Positions 9,709 through 18,277 of a stretch of DNA of 64,000 nt are shown piece after piece. Under the pieces are notes generated by a model that was not told the DNA's origin, made no database searches, and saw only the letters and a program-made list of their open reading frames with translations. The stretch lies in NCBI RefSeq assembly GCF_000238255.3, contig NZ_CP011039.1, positions 2,219,001-2,283,000 of the forward strand, given 5' to 3'. Made by a program: the position numbers and the translations under genes. The DNA is from Pseudoalteromonas spongiae UST010723-006 (GTDB lineage: Bacteria > Pseudomonadota > Gammaproteobacteria > Enterobacterales > Alteromonadaceae). The first letter of the stretch is position 1. Every line of letters begins with the position of its first letter.

Positions 9709-10791
9709 TTAACGTTTTAGCACAGCTTCTGGCTGATTGAGCAGTTTGATTAATGGGTTTTCAGCAAGCACTTTCTCTTTTAAGAAGTAACCAATCACTA
9801 AACCAACAACAAAACCACCGATGTGCGCGCCATAATCAACACCATCTTGTAATACAATTAAACCGAAAATATTAATTGCTATCCAGATCGCAAAGAACCA
9901 CACCGCGCTTAGTTTCTTTTGATAAATAACAAACATAAAGGTTAAGCTAGCGTGTCTAAACCACATTAAGTACATGCCAAATAATCCTGCAATTGCACCA
10001 CTGGCGCCAACCGATGGAATATTCGGGTCTTGTGACATAACTAAGCTAAACAGCGATGCACCTATGCCGCATATTAAATAATACATAAGGTATTTTTTAT
10101 GGCCGAGCGCATCTTCTAAGTTATCGCCAATAATGTATAAGAAATACATATTTCCGACTAAATGCATCACAGAGCCATGTAAAAAAACGCACGTTAATAA
10201 AGTCCAAATCTCTTGGCCGTTGTTAACATCTGCAGGTCTTAGTGCAAAGTTTTCTAATACAAAACCAAAGCTCTCGATATTAAAGAAATACGCACAGAAA
10301 ATCAGAATATTAATCGCAATTAAAGACCAGTTTACCCAAGGTTTTGACTTGGTTTTTAAGTTATATTCCACTGGCATTTGCGTTAAGAATTGGAATAAGT
10401 AAGTTTTCCAAGATACTTTTTTATTTAGTTCATCAAGTGCACCGCGTAACTCAGGGCTGTTCTCCACTGACGTAAGTTCGTCTTTATCAATCCAGCTACC
10501 ATCACACTTACGACAAATATCCAGTTCAGTTTGATAATCTTTTAATAAGTGCACCGCTTCTAAATGGCTGCCGCAATCAGGGCAGTTTAATTCTGTGCTA
10601 CCTTGAGGCTCACCAAAGTGATGGCTATAGCACTCGCCAATCGGGCCGTCATTAATCTCTTCAATCATGCGATTAACTTGGTTTTTCTCAAACCATAAAC
10701 CGCCGCACTGACGGCAAACATCAATTTCTTCACCGCAATAATGGGTAACTTCTAGTGCTACATTAACGCACTTTGGACAACGTTTGGTCAT
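9709..10791 (-). CDS. Rhomboid-family intramembrane serine protease with two N-terminal zinc ribbons
   Basis: The 360-residue protein starts with two TFIIB-type zinc ribbons: CPKC...CRQCGGLW (about residues 5-30) and CPDCGSH...CRKCDGSW (about 70-100). A rhomboid core follows, with the first membrane segment near residue 150. It has HGSVMHLVGNMYFLYIIGD (the HxxxN-type segment), the catalytic GASGAIAG serine, and the catalytic His in YGAHIGGFVVG. The protease is expected in the inner membrane with its ribbons in the cytoplasm. Its substrate is unknown. The next gene upstream is 6 bases away, so the two are probably co-transcribed. Confidence 0.9.
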   Translation of the reverse strand: MTKRCPKCVNVALEVTHYCGEEIDVCRQCGGLWFEKNQVNRMIEEINDGPIGECYSHHFGEPQGSTELNCPDCGSHLEAVHLLKDYQTELDICRKCDGSWIDKDELTSVENSPELRGALDELNKKVSWKTYLFQFLTQMPVEYNLKTKSKPWVNWSLIAINILIFCAYFFNIESFGFVLENFALRPADVNNGQEIWTLLTCVFLHGSVMHLVGNMYFLYIIGDNLEDALGHKKYLMYYLICGIGASLFSLVMSQDPNIPSVGASGAIAGLFGMYLMWFRHASLTFMFVIYQKKLSAVWFFAIWIAINIFGLIVLQDGVDYGAHIGGFVVGLVIGYFLKEKVLAENPLIKLLNQPEAVLKR

Positions 10792-10797
10792 GGCTCA

Positions 10798-11373
10798 TTA
10801 CTCTCCTTTTAATACGCCAATTTGAATATCTTCTTTCGCTAATAAGCGTTTTAGCTCATCAGCACTGTCTTTAAGTTTTAACAGCGGACCATTTTTAAAA
10901 TATTCCGTTTGTTCTAACAATAATTTTGATGCATGGCGTGAACCAATGGCCCAGCGACCTACCTGATCGATGGTGCGGTCAGCCTTACCGTAAAAGCGGC
11001 GCACTTCAGAAAGAATTTCACTCGGCGTTTCCAAGGTAGTGGGATTGTACTTCATGGTTTGCCAAACGTATTTGTCGAGCATTGGACGCTGCTCTGTAAT
11101 CACTACTTTTGGCGGGCTTTTGGCGAGGACTTTTGCGTACGTTTCAATTTCTTTAACCGCGTCATCTAATTCATCGTATAACGACATGCGCAGATAATAG
11201 TTATCTTCCATTTTGCTTAACGTATCGAATTTTAGCGCTTGTTCAAGACCGCTTTGTGCAGCTAAATATACACCAACAATTGTCGATACAATCATAAACG
11301 CCTGATTTAACCAAAATCCGGTTTTTTTCAATTCACCGTGATCAATCTTTTGTTTTTCTGCGTGTTCTGGCAT
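10798..11373 (-). CDS. Single-pass membrane protein of unknown function
   Basis: I do not recognise this family. The start is placed at ATG 11373 (191 residues) because AAGGG lies about 7 bases upstream. The longer frame would add 20 residues without support. There is one predicted membrane helix near residues 23-41 (NQAFMIVSTIVGVYLAAQSG). A mostly helical, charged domain of about 150 residues follows, including a YLRMSLYDELDDAVKEIE segment that could be coiled coil. It ends 6 bases before the rhomboid gene, so it may be a partner or substrate. That is inference from position only. Confidence 0.75.
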   Translation of the reverse strand: MPEHAEKQKIDHGELKKTGFWLNQAFMIVSTIVGVYLAAQSGLEQALKFDTLSKMEDNYYLRMSLYDELDDAVKEIETYAKVLAKSPPKVVITEQRPMLDKYVWQTMKYNPTTLETPSEILSEVRRFYGKADRTIDQVGRWAIGSRHASKLLLEQTEYFKNGPLLKLKDSADELKRLLAKEDIQIGVLKGE

Positions 11374-11484
11374 TGTTTTTCCCTTTAAAAATAAATTCCA
11401 TAAGTGGCGCCCGCTATTTAAACATATCAGCATGAAAATATTTAATATTTTTTGTTAATCGGCTATGCTTTAAAGATGACGATA

Positions 11485-11496
11485 AGGAGCGCTCCT
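11485..11496 (+). promoter_or_regulatory. Palindromic Shine-Dalgarno of the PilZ gene
   Basis: AGGAGCGCTCCT is a perfect 12-base palindrome that includes a full AAGGAG ribosome site and ends one base before the ATG at 11498. Self-pairing of the site, within one message or between two, could limit translation. It is too short for a confident operator call. Confidence 0.4.
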
Positions 11497-11497
11497 A

Positions 11498-11869
11498 ATG
11501 CAAGAAAGACGACATTTCACTCGTATTATTTACCGCACGCCTGCAAAATTAACCTTTATGGGCGTAGAGTATAACGCTGAAATCCTTGATTTATCGCTTA
11601 AAGGTGCACTTTTAAATAAGCCTGATAACTGGCCTACTGCGTGTGATCTTTCGCATCACGCCAAGTTAGTGTTTCAACTTTCTAACAGCGATATTGCGAT
11701 TGAGATGCTGGTGTCGCTGGCACATGTTGAAAGTGACCAATTGGGGCTACGCTGTGAGCAAATTGAAATTGACAGTGTGACGCATTTAAAACGCCTTATC
11801 GAACTCAATATGGGAGATGAAGAAGAGCTTTATCGTGAGCTTGAACATTTATCGGTGTTAAACGATTAG
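11498..11869 (+). CDS. PilZ-domain protein (probable c-di-GMP receptor)
   Basis: The 123-residue protein is a stand-alone PilZ domain. It has the arginine-rich start ERRHFTRIIYR (matching RxxxR) and, about 30 residues later, DLSLKGALL (matching D/NxSxxG). These are the two motifs that wrap cyclic di-GMP. It has no signal peptide or membrane segment and should be cytoplasmic. Stand-alone PilZ proteins control motility, adhesion or polysaccharide production. The locus gives no direct hint of the target, though pilT/pilU and pilA lie elsewhere in the window. A hairpin terminator follows. Confidence 0.88.
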   Translation: MQERRHFTRIIYRTPAKLTFMGVEYNAEILDLSLKGALLNKPDNWPTACDLSHHAKLVFQLSNSDIAIEMLVSLAHVESDQLGLRCEQIEIDSVTHLKRLIELNMGDEEELYRELEHLSVLND

Positions 11870-11942
11870 ACGGTTTCAATATCGCAGCAAAAGTTAGCTG
11901 CAGGTAAAGTGTTTAAAATCGCAACCTCGTTTTGAGGTGACC

Positions 11943-11968
11943 AACACGCGCTAAAGCGTGTTTTCTAT
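11943..11968 (+). terminator. Intrinsic terminator after the PilZ gene
   Basis: AACACGC (11943-11949) pairs with GCGTGTT (11956-11962) and is followed by TTCTATTT. A smaller hairpin (CCTC/GAGG) lies just upstream in the same 3' untranslated region. Confidence 0.65.
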
Positions 11969-12045
11969 TTATTGTGATCTTGAAGCTCATTCGCACAAGT
12001 CATTTTTAGCATTGCCAATTCCTCCTTTGTTAACCTTTTTTTCAT
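11965..12045 (-). other. Possible 26-codon small ORF
   Basis: This small minus-strand ORF encodes MKKRLTKEELAMLKMTC... and ends at TAG 11967-11965. An internal ATG at 12012 is preceded by a strong AAAGGAGG at good spacing and would give 15 residues. The amphipathic, charged sequence looks coding-like, but no homologue comes to mind and it is very short. It could be a leader peptide, a gene remnant or chance. Confidence 0.2.
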
Positions 12046-12316
12046 CAAATGTAGCCAAAACAACTTTTGTGTTTATTGCGACTGTATAGATTTAACATCT
12101 TTCACAGTCTGTACAACTTCTATCGCCATTGTTACCTGTTAAAAAACGCAGCCTTATACACGTCTTTAACCCTGCAAATATTGAATCATTATTTTCATTA
12201 AAAACGTGGAGTGTTGAGAGTTTGACAGCTTTGCCACTACACTCACTAAACTATACGCCTTAAAAGACAAAAGACTTTATGATTATTGGCACTTATACAT
12301 TTACGATCGAATTAAT
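12046..12316. other. Intergenic stretch with no recognised gene
   Basis: This AT-rich DNA lies between the PilZ terminator/small ORF and the Fur box. I see no convincing ORF, tRNA or strong hairpin. It probably holds promoter DNA for the 94-residue membrane protein downstream. Confidence 0.5.
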
Positions 12317-12331
12317 TGATAATCATTATCA
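12317..12331 (+). promoter_or_regulatory. Perfect Fur box
   Basis: TGATAATCATTATCA is an exact match to the 7-1-7 Fur consensus TGATAATnATTATCA. It overlaps or abuts a likely promoter (TTGACT at 12338-12343, TATAAT at 12359-12364, a short 15-base spacer) that drives the gene at 12398. Iron-replete repression is the expected mode. Confidence 0.85.
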
Positions 12332-12337
12332 TTTTTA

Positions 12338-12364
12338 TTGACTTGCAATTCTGCGCAGTATAAT
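12338..12364 (+). promoter_or_regulatory. Probable sigma-70 promoter of the iron-regulated small membrane protein
   Basis: TTGACT and TATAAT are separated by 15 bases. An alternative -35 (TTATTG at 12335) gives 18 bases. The -10 is perfect, and the Fur box lies immediately upstream, where Fur would compete with polymerase. Confidence 0.6.
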
Positions 12365-12397
12365 CTAACCAACATGTAAACCTAGCAGGGAAAAACC

Positions 12398-12682
12398 ATG
12401 GAAGTTATTTTGATTGCTTTTTCATTTATTACGGTAATTATTGCAATGTCGTGCTATTTCAAAAGTAACCAATGCGCTGAAAGTATTCGCTTTGATAGCA
12501 ATAGTCCGATAGGTCTTTATTGGCTGCTGGCGGTCGTATCGTCTGCACTAGCCCTATTTACAGCAGTTACAGCGTTAGGCGTATATGAAGGAACCCTTGC
12601 TTGGTTATCAATTCACACATTGATTTTAGTGCCTGTCTTATTGTTCTCCCCGTTCAAACTCTCACAAGATAAGCCGCAATAA
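12398..12682 (+). CDS. Small three-helix membrane protein under Fur control, function unknown
   Basis: The 94-residue product has three hydrophobic segments (about residues 2-20, 39-63 and 68-86) separated by short polar loops, with one Cys pair-like region (MSCYFKSNQC). I do not recognise a family. Its ATG follows GCAGGG at 7 bases. The perfect Fur box and promoter upstream and the terminator downstream show a single-gene iron-responsive unit. An inner-membrane role in iron or haem homeostasis, such as a small accessory protein, is a reasonable guess but unproven. Confidence 0.75.
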   Translation: MEVILIAFSFITVIIAMSCYFKSNQCAESIRFDSNSPIGLYWLLAVVSSALALFTAVTALGVYEGTLAWLSIHTLILVPVLLFSPFKLSQDKPQ

Positions 12683-12712
12683 AAAATAGCGCCATTTGGC
12701 GCTATTTTTTGG
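12681..12712. terminator. Bidirectional terminator between the small membrane protein gene and rraB
   Basis: TAGCGCC and GGCGCTA (12687-12693 and 12698-12704) form a stem around ATTT, flanked by an A-run and a T-run. It serves both convergent genes. Confidence 0.9.
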
Positions 12713-12741
12713 TACTCGATTTGTCAATACAACACAGAAGC

Positions 12742-13077
12742 TTACTCTTGAAAGTAAGTACCCCAGCCATCGTATTCCACACCAGCTTTTGCAGCAAGAT
12801 CGATAAGTTTATCTACATCTTCAAGAATAAGTTCTGCGTCAAGTTCACATTCAACTACAACGTCAAAGCCCCAAATTTTGCTGCCATCTTCTAATTCAAG
12901 TTCAGCTGGGTCTTCCACGTCAAAACCAAGTTTGAATGCAGCAAGCGCCGCTTCTTCTAGCTTATCAAAATCTTCACATACAAAGTGGTGTTCTACTTCG
13001 TACAGTTTGTCTGGGTTTGAGCCGTCTTCTAATAACGACTCAACAATGTCTTCACTTATTTCGCGCCAGTTTTCCAC
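12742..13077 (-). CDS. rraB: Regulator of RNase E activity RraB
   Basis: RraB binds RNase E and modulates its activity on selected messages. The 111-residue acidic protein resembles E. coli RraB (YjgD) clearly: LLEDGSNPDKLYEVEHHF, EEAALAAFKLGFDVEDPAELE and the ending AGVEYDGWGTYF. It lacks the long acidic tail present in E. coli RraB (138 residues), so the protein stops soon after the conserved WGTYF. It overlaps the end of plsC by about 26 bases on the same strand, so the two are translationally linked. Confidence 0.92.
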   Translation of the reverse strand: MENWREISEDIVESLLEDGSNPDKLYEVEHHFVCEDFDKLEEAALAAFKLGFDVEDPAELELEDGSKIWGFDVVVECELDAELILEDVDKLIDLAAKAGVEYDGWGTYFQE

Positions 13078-13789
13078 AATCGCTCTCTACTTTAGCATCT
13101 AGCTGTTCAATTTTACTCTGCATCATAGCATGAATTCGCTTTGCGTGCTCTCTTGCCGATACATCCTTTTCCAACGAAATCGGATCAAGTAATTCAACAT
13201 AAATGGTTGGGTTAGCCCAACGATTTAATTTAATACGCCCTGTTGTTGTACTCATACAAACCGGCACAACCTCCACACCGGCTTGCATAGCCGTGTGAAA
13301 CGCGCCTGTTTTAAATGGTAATAAACCGCGGCCATAACTGCGCGTACCTTCAGGGAATAACCACACAGAAATCTTATCGTTTTTAATTTTTGATGCGGCC
13401 TTATCAATTGTGCCTTTTGCTTTCGATTTATTATTGCGATCAATTAAAATATTGCCTGATAACCAGTACAGCTGGCCAAAAAATGGAATAAAGCGAATGC
13501 TTTTTTTACCAATACTTACGGTATTTTCTGGTACCGCATTGGTAACCGTAAACAAATCATAGTTATTTTGATGGTTTGAAACATAGACGTAGGATTTACT
13601 TTTATCCAGTTTGTCTAATCCCTTCACTTCAACTTTTGCGCCCAATAACACCTGCATGCTGCCATACCAAGAAGCAAAACGATGAACATGGTTGCGGTTA
13701 AACGGCATCACTAAACATAATAGCAAGCCAAAGATCGCACTAAAAAAGATAAAAATCGCAAGTAGTACTAAGCGAACAGCAAATATCAA
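13052..13789 (-). CDS. plsC: 1-acyl-sn-glycerol-3-phosphate acyltransferase
   Basis: PlsC acylates lysophosphatidic acid to phosphatidic acid in the inner membrane. The motifs are SNHQNNYDLF (HX4D catalytic motif), FFGQLYWLSGNILIDRNN, LFPEGTRSYGRGLLPFKTGAFH and VPVCMST. I choose a TTG start at 13789. It has GGAG 8 bases upstream, makes a 245-residue protein equal in length to E. coli PlsC, and aligns the first residues (IFAVRLV against E. coli YIFRLI). Upstream ATGs at 13819, 13840 and 13858 lack a ribosome site, and a TATAAT at 13818-13823 suggests they lie in promoter DNA. It is co-transcribed with rraB. Confidence 0.93.
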   Translation of the reverse strand: MIFAVRLVLLAIFIFFSAIFGLLLCLVMPFNRNHVHRFASWYGSMQVLLGAKVEVKGLDKLDKSKSYVYVSNHQNNYDLFTVTNAVPENTVSIGKKSIRFIPFFGQLYWLSGNILIDRNNKSKAKGTIDKAASKIKNDKISVWLFPEGTRSYGRGLLPFKTGAFHTAMQAGVEVVPVCMSTTTGRIKLNRWANPTIYVELLDPISLEKDVSAREHAKRIHAMMQSKIEQLDAKVESDCGKLARNK

Positions 13790-13817
13790 AATAACGTCTC
13801 CAATAACTAAGCGCGCC

Positions 13818-13823
13818 ATTATA
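13818..13823 (-). promoter_or_regulatory. Likely -10 element of the plsC promoter
   Basis: TATAAT reads on the minus strand with a CTTACA-like -35 about 18 bases upstream (13842-13847). Transcription would start near 13811, inside the longest plsC frame. This supports the downstream TTG start. Confidence 0.45.
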
Positions 13824-13866
13824 CGAATTTTAGCTAACATGTGTAAGCTAAAAAACACGGTTTATA

Positions 13867-13897
13867 AAAAAACCAGCCGCATATTGAGACTGGTTTT
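13867..13897 (-). terminator. Intrinsic terminator of parC
   Basis: On the minus strand, AAAACCAG and CTGGTTTT pair around a 13-base loop and are followed by TTTTAT. It lies about 35 bases after the parC stop. Confidence 0.65.
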
Positions 13898-13930
13898 CGT
13901 TATTTTAACGCTTTTCGACGCAAAGAAGCA

Positions 13931-16237
13931 CTAATCTTCGCTATTTTCCGCATCAATAGCATCGTCGATCAATTCTTGTGCGGCAGTAAACTCAACTTCC
14001 ATTAAGTCTACACGCTGTAAACCACGCGGTAACTTATTACCACGTCTGCCACGCTCGCCGTAGTAATGTTCTAAATCACTTGGTTTTAACGTTAGTTTAC
14101 GCTTACCTGCATGTAAGGTAACAGACGCGCCATCTGGCACGATGCCCAGCACTTTAACAAACTCTTCTCGTGATTTAACACGGGCACTCGGAATGGAAAT
14201 GATCTTATTTCCTTTACCTTTACCTAGTTTTGGCAAATCACGAATTGGGAAGATCAGCATGCGACCTTCGTTGGAGATTGCTAAACAGCGATCTGTCGTA
14301 ATGTCGTGAATTGGCTGTGGTGTCATTAATAATGCAGCTTCTGGAATCGTTACCAGTGCTTTACCGTTCTTATTTTTACTCACCAAGTCGTTAAACTCGG
14401 TAATAAAGCCATAACCTGCATCTGATGCCATCAGGAAGTTGGCTTTTTCTTCACCCATAACCACGTGTTCAAGGTTCGCTCCAGGTGCCACATTAAAGCG
14501 CCCTGTCATTGGTTCACCTTGGCTACGGGCAGAAGGTAAACTATGGGTATCGGTTGCAAATGCTCGGCCAGAGCTATCTAAGAATACACTCGGCTGATTG
14601 CTGCGCCCTTTAGCAAGAGACTTAAAGCTGTCACCTGATTTATAACTCAGGCCTTCCGCGTCAATATCATGGCCTTTAGCAAAACGTGCCCAGCCTTTTT
14701 CAGAAAGCACAACAGTAACGCTTTCTGATGGCATTAAGTCTTTTTCACTTAAGGCTTTAGCTTCGCCGCGCTCAACTACAGGCGAACGACGGTCGTCACC
14801 ATAAAGCTCAGCAGCTTCTTGAATTTCTTTTTTCAGTAGCGTCGACATACGACGCTCTGAACCAAGGGTTAATTCAAGCTTATCGCGCTCTTTTGCAAGC
14901 TCGTCTTGCTCACCGCGAATTTTCATTTCTTCTAATTTAGCAAGATGGCGAAGTTTAAGTTCTAAAATTGCTTCCGCTTGCGTTTCAGTGATACCAAAAC
15001 GCGCCATTAAAACGGGCTTTGGTTCATCTTCACTGCGGATAATTTCAATTACTTCGTCGATATTTAAAAAGGCAATCAATAAGCCTTCTAAAATATGTAA
15101 ACGTGCCAATACTTTGTCTAAGCGGTATTGTAAACGGCGACGAACCGTTTCGCGTCTAAACACTAACCACTCAGATAGAATTGTTTTTAAGTCTTTTACT
15201 TGAGGACGGCCGTTTAGGCCCAACATGTTTAAGTTAACACGGTAGTTTTTCTCAAGGTCGGTGGTCGCAAATAAGTGTGCCATAAGTGGCTCAGCTTTAA
15301 CGCGATTTGAACGCGGTACAATCACAATACGCGTTGGATTTTCATGATCGGATTCATCACGTAAATCGGCCACCATAGGTAGCTTTTTAGCGCGCATTTG
15401 CGTAGCTATTTGCTCTAACACTTTCGCACCAGAACACTGATGAGGTAACGCCGTAATGACAATATCACCTTGCTCTTCAGTATACACCGCGCGCATTTTG
15501 ATAGAGCCTTTACCACTTGAGTAGATTTTGCGAATTTCAGCCTTAGGCGTAATGATTTCCGCATCCGTTGGGTAATCCGGTGCTTGTACTAAATCAAGTA
15601 GCTCTTCAAGTTCGGTTTTTGGTTTATCCAGTAATGTGCAACACGCATCTGCCACTTCGCGTACATTGTGCGGCGGAATATCAGTTGCCATACCTACTGC
15701 AATACCGGTAATACCATTCAATAAAATATGCGGTAAACGTGCTGGCAGTACTTCCGGCTCCTTCATGGTGCCATCGAAGTTAGGGATCCAATCGACTGTG
15801 CCTTGGCCTAGTTCTTTTAATAAAACCTCAGAGAACTTAGATAAACGCGCTTCGGTGTAACGCATTGCCGCAAAAGACTTAGGATCATCTGCCGCACCCC
15901 AGTTACCTTGACCATCCACCAGCGGATAACGGTAAGAAAACGGCTGCGCCATAAGTACCATGGCTTCATAACAGGCGCTATCACCGTGTGGGTGATATTT
16001 ACCAAGTACATCACCCACGGTACGGGCTGATTTTTTGTATTTTGCCGCTGCCGATAGGCCTAGTTCACTCATCGCGTAAACAATACGACGTTGTACTGGT
16101 TTCAAACCGTCGCCAATGTGTGGCAAGGCACGGTCTTTAATTACGTACATTGAGTAATTTAAATAGGCGCTTTGCGTAAACTGCGCCATTGTTTGTTTTT
16201 CTATCCCTTGCATCGCGAGGGTATCGAGATCTGACAT
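13931..16237 (-). CDS. parC: DNA topoisomerase IV subunit A
   Basis: ParC is the breakage-reunion subunit of topoisomerase IV, which decatenates daughter chromosomes. The 768-residue protein has [19 protein letters not shown] with Ser87 and Glu91 at the positions of E. coli Ser80/Glu84. It therefore shows no common quinolone-resistance change. The catalytic tyrosine is Tyr127 in [10 protein letters not shown]. The coiled-coil arm around residues 380-470 and the C-terminal beta-pinwheel are present. It lies 29 bases downstream of parE and is probably co-transcribed with it. Confidence 0.98.
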   Translation of the reverse strand: MSDLDTLAMQGIEKQTMAQFTQSAYLNYSMYVIKDRALPHIGDGLKPVQRRIVYAMSELGLSAAAKYKKSARTVGDVLGKYHPHGDSACYEAMVLMAQPFSYRYPLVDGQGNWGAADDPKSFAAMRYTEARLSKFSEVLLKELGQGTVDWIPNFDGTMKEPEVLPARLPHILLNGITGIAVGMATDIPPHNVREVADACCTLLDKPKTELEELLDLVQAPDYPTDAEIITPKAEIRKIYSSGKGSIKMRAVYTEEQGDIVITALPHQCSGAKVLEQIATQMRAKKLPMVADLRDESDHENPTRIVIVPRSNRVKAEPLMAHLFATTDLEKNYRVNLNMLGLNGRPQVKDLKTILSEWLVFRRETVRRRLQYRLDKVLARLHILEGLLIAFLNIDEVIEIIRSEDEPKPVLMARFGITETQAEAILELKLRHLAKLEEMKIRGEQDELAKERDKLELTLGSERRMSTLLKKEIQEAAELYGDDRRSPVVERGEAKALSEKDLMPSESVTVVLSEKGWARFAKGHDIDAEGLSYKSGDSFKSLAKGRSNQPSVFLDSSGRAFATDTHSLPSARSQGEPMTGRFNVAPGANLEHVVMGEEKANFLMASDAGYGFITEFNDLVSKNKNGKALVTIPEAALLMTPQPIHDITTDRCLAISNEGRMLIFPIRDLPKLGKGKGNKIISIPSARVKSREEFVKVLGIVPDGASVTLHAGKRKLTLKPSDLEHYYGERGRRGNKLPRGLQRVDLMEVEFTAAQELIDDAIDAENSED

Positions 16238-16266
16238 GCTCGTTTACCTAAATTTTTTAATGCTAG

Positions 16267-18165
16267 TTATGAGTTCCATGAATCCGCTTGGTCGCCACTG
16301 GTTTCTAACCACTCGCGACGATCGCTTGAGCGCTTCTTGGCAAGTAACATATCCATTACTTCCAACGTTTCTTCGTCGCCCTCTAAGCTTAATTGCACTA
16401 GGCGGCGAGTATTTGGATCCATTGTCGTCTCGCGCAGCTGCATTGGGTTCATTTCACCCAAGCCTTTAAAGCGTTGCACATTCACCTTGCCACGCTTTTT
16501 CTCTGCTTCAATACGGTCTAAAATGCCGGTCTTTTCATCTTCATCAAGGGCATAAAATACTTCTTTACCCACATCGATTCGGTAAAGCGGTGGCATTGCT
16601 ACATATACGTGCCCTTGCTCTACCAACACTGGAAAGTGTTTTACAAACAGCGCACACAACAAGGTTGCAATGTGCAATCCATCGGAATCCGCATCCGCTA
16701 AAATACAAATTTTGTGATAGCGTAGATTAGTTAAATCTTTTGAATCTGGATCCATACCAATCGCCACAGAGATATCATGCACTTCTTGCGACGCAAGAAT
16801 TTGCCCTGACTCAACTTCCCACGTATTAAGAATTTTACCGCGCAGTGGCATTACCGCTTGGAACTCACGATCGCGTGCTTGTTTAGCTGAACCACCCGCC
16901 GAGTCACCCTCTACTAAAAAGAGTTCACTGCGCTCGCTTTCTTGCGTGCTACAGTCGGTTAATTTACCGGGTAACGCTGGGCCTGAGGTGATTTTTTTAC
17001 GAACTACTTTTTTCGCCGCACGCATACGTTTTTGCGCGTTGCTAATACAAATTTCGGCAAGCAACTCTGCAATATCTGTATGCTCATTAAGCCATAAGCT
17101 AAACGAATCTTTTACCACACCCGAAACAAATGCTGAGGTTGCACGTGACGATAATTTTTCTTTAGTTTGACCTGCAAATTGTGGGTCCTGCATTTTAACC
17201 GAGAGCACATAGCTACAGCGGTCCCAAATATCGTCAGGTGTTAGTTTTACCCCACGCGGTAATAAATTGCGGAATTCACAAAATTCGCGCATTGCTTCTA
17301 GCAAACCTTGGCGCAGACCATTTACATGGGTACCACCTTGCGCTGTTGGAATAAGGTTTACATAACTTTCATAAACCCCTTCGCCGCCTTCAGGCAACCA
17401 TAATACCGCCCAATCAACACCTTCAGTAGAACCGGCAAACTCACCGGTAAATGGTTGTTTCGGTAAGACTTCGTATTCTTTTAACGCATCAGCAAGGTAA
17501 TCTTTTAAGCCATCTTCAAAAAACCATTCAATGGTTTCTTTAGTTTGTTTATTGATAAAACGGATTTTTAAGCCAGGACACAGAACCGCTTTGGCTTTTA
17601 ATAAATGCTTGAGCTTTGATAGCGAGAAATTTGCCGAGTCGAAGTAGCTTGGATCAGGCCAAAAGTGTACTGACGTACCGGTGTTGCGCTTGCCCACGGT
17701 ACCGACCTCGGTTAAATCTTGTACCTTATCACCGTTTTCAAACGCAATTTCATACACTTTTGCATCGCGTCGTACGGTAACTAATACACGCGTTGATAAG
17801 GCATTTACAACGGAAATACCTACCCCGTGTAAACCACCTGAGAATTGATAGTTTTTGTTTGAAAACTTACCACCGGCGTGAAGTTTGGTAAGAATAAGCT
17901 CAACGCCTGGAATACCTTCTTCGGGGTGGATATCGATTGGCATACCACGGCCATCATCGACTACTTCCAGCGAGTTGTCTTCGTGCAGGATCACATCAAT
18001 TTTCGATGCATGCCCAGCTAAGGCTTCATCCACACTGTTATCGATAACTTCTTGGCCAAGGTGGTTTGGACGTGTGGTATCGGTATACATGCCGGGACGG
18101 CGCTTTACCGGTTCGAGTCCATTTAAAACCTCAATGGCTTCTGCATTATAATCTTGTGTCGTCAT
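16267..18165 (-). CDS. parE: DNA topoisomerase IV subunit B
   Basis: ParE is the ATPase subunit of topoisomerase IV. The GHKL ATPase domain carries VIDNSVDEALAG, DDGRGMPIDIHP and LHGVGISVVNALS. The Toprim domain carries LFLVEGDSAGGSAKQARDR, LADADSDGLHI and the C-terminal RFKGLGEMNPMQL. The 632 residues match the family. It sits directly upstream of parC and downstream of the yqiA cluster, the same order as in E. coli (nudF-yqiB-cpdA-yqiA-parE). Confidence 0.98.
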   Translation of the reverse strand: MTTQDYNAEAIEVLNGLEPVKRRPGMYTDTTRPNHLGQEVIDNSVDEALAGHASKIDVILHEDNSLEVVDDGRGMPIDIHPEEGIPGVELILTKLHAGGKFSNKNYQFSGGLHGVGISVVNALSTRVLVTVRRDAKVYEIAFENGDKVQDLTEVGTVGKRNTGTSVHFWPDPSYFDSANFSLSKLKHLLKAKAVLCPGLKIRFINKQTKETIEWFFEDGLKDYLADALKEYEVLPKQPFTGEFAGSTEGVDWAVLWLPEGGEGVYESYVNLIPTAQGGTHVNGLRQGLLEAMREFCEFRNLLPRGVKLTPDDIWDRCSYVLSVKMQDPQFAGQTKEKLSSRATSAFVSGVVKDSFSLWLNEHTDIAELLAEICISNAQKRMRAAKKVVRKKITSGPALPGKLTDCSTQESERSELFLVEGDSAGGSAKQARDREFQAVMPLRGKILNTWEVESGQILASQEVHDISVAIGMDPDSKDLTNLRYHKICILADADSDGLHIATLLCALFVKHFPVLVEQGHVYVAMPPLYRIDVGKEVFYALDEDEKTGILDRIEAEKKRGKVNVQRFKGLGEMNPMQLRETTMDPNTRRLVQLSLEGDEETLEVMDMLLAKKRSSDRREWLETSGDQADSWNS

Positions 18166-18199
18166 GAAATGCGGTTCTTTTATATTAATTATCTTTGAT

Positions 18200-18236
18200 A
18201 CCTAGCTGCCCTTTTCTGGGTATTTTTTTACTAGGT
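18200..18236 (-). other. Nested inverted repeat in the parE leader
   Basis: ACCTAG (18200-18205) and CTAGGT (18231-18236) enclose an inner CCC/GGG pair. It lies between the yqiA stop and parE start and could fold in the parE leader or be an operator. The stem is short and no regulator is suggested. Confidence 0.25.
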
Positions 18237-18277
18237 TTTAGCGCGTTTTTATAGGTTATTCCCTTATCACTATTGTT

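Noticed and set aside
15988..16000. Quinolone-resistance change in ParC
   Set aside because: The QRDR keeps Ser87 and Glu91, the sensitive-type residues at the E. coli 80 and 84 positions.
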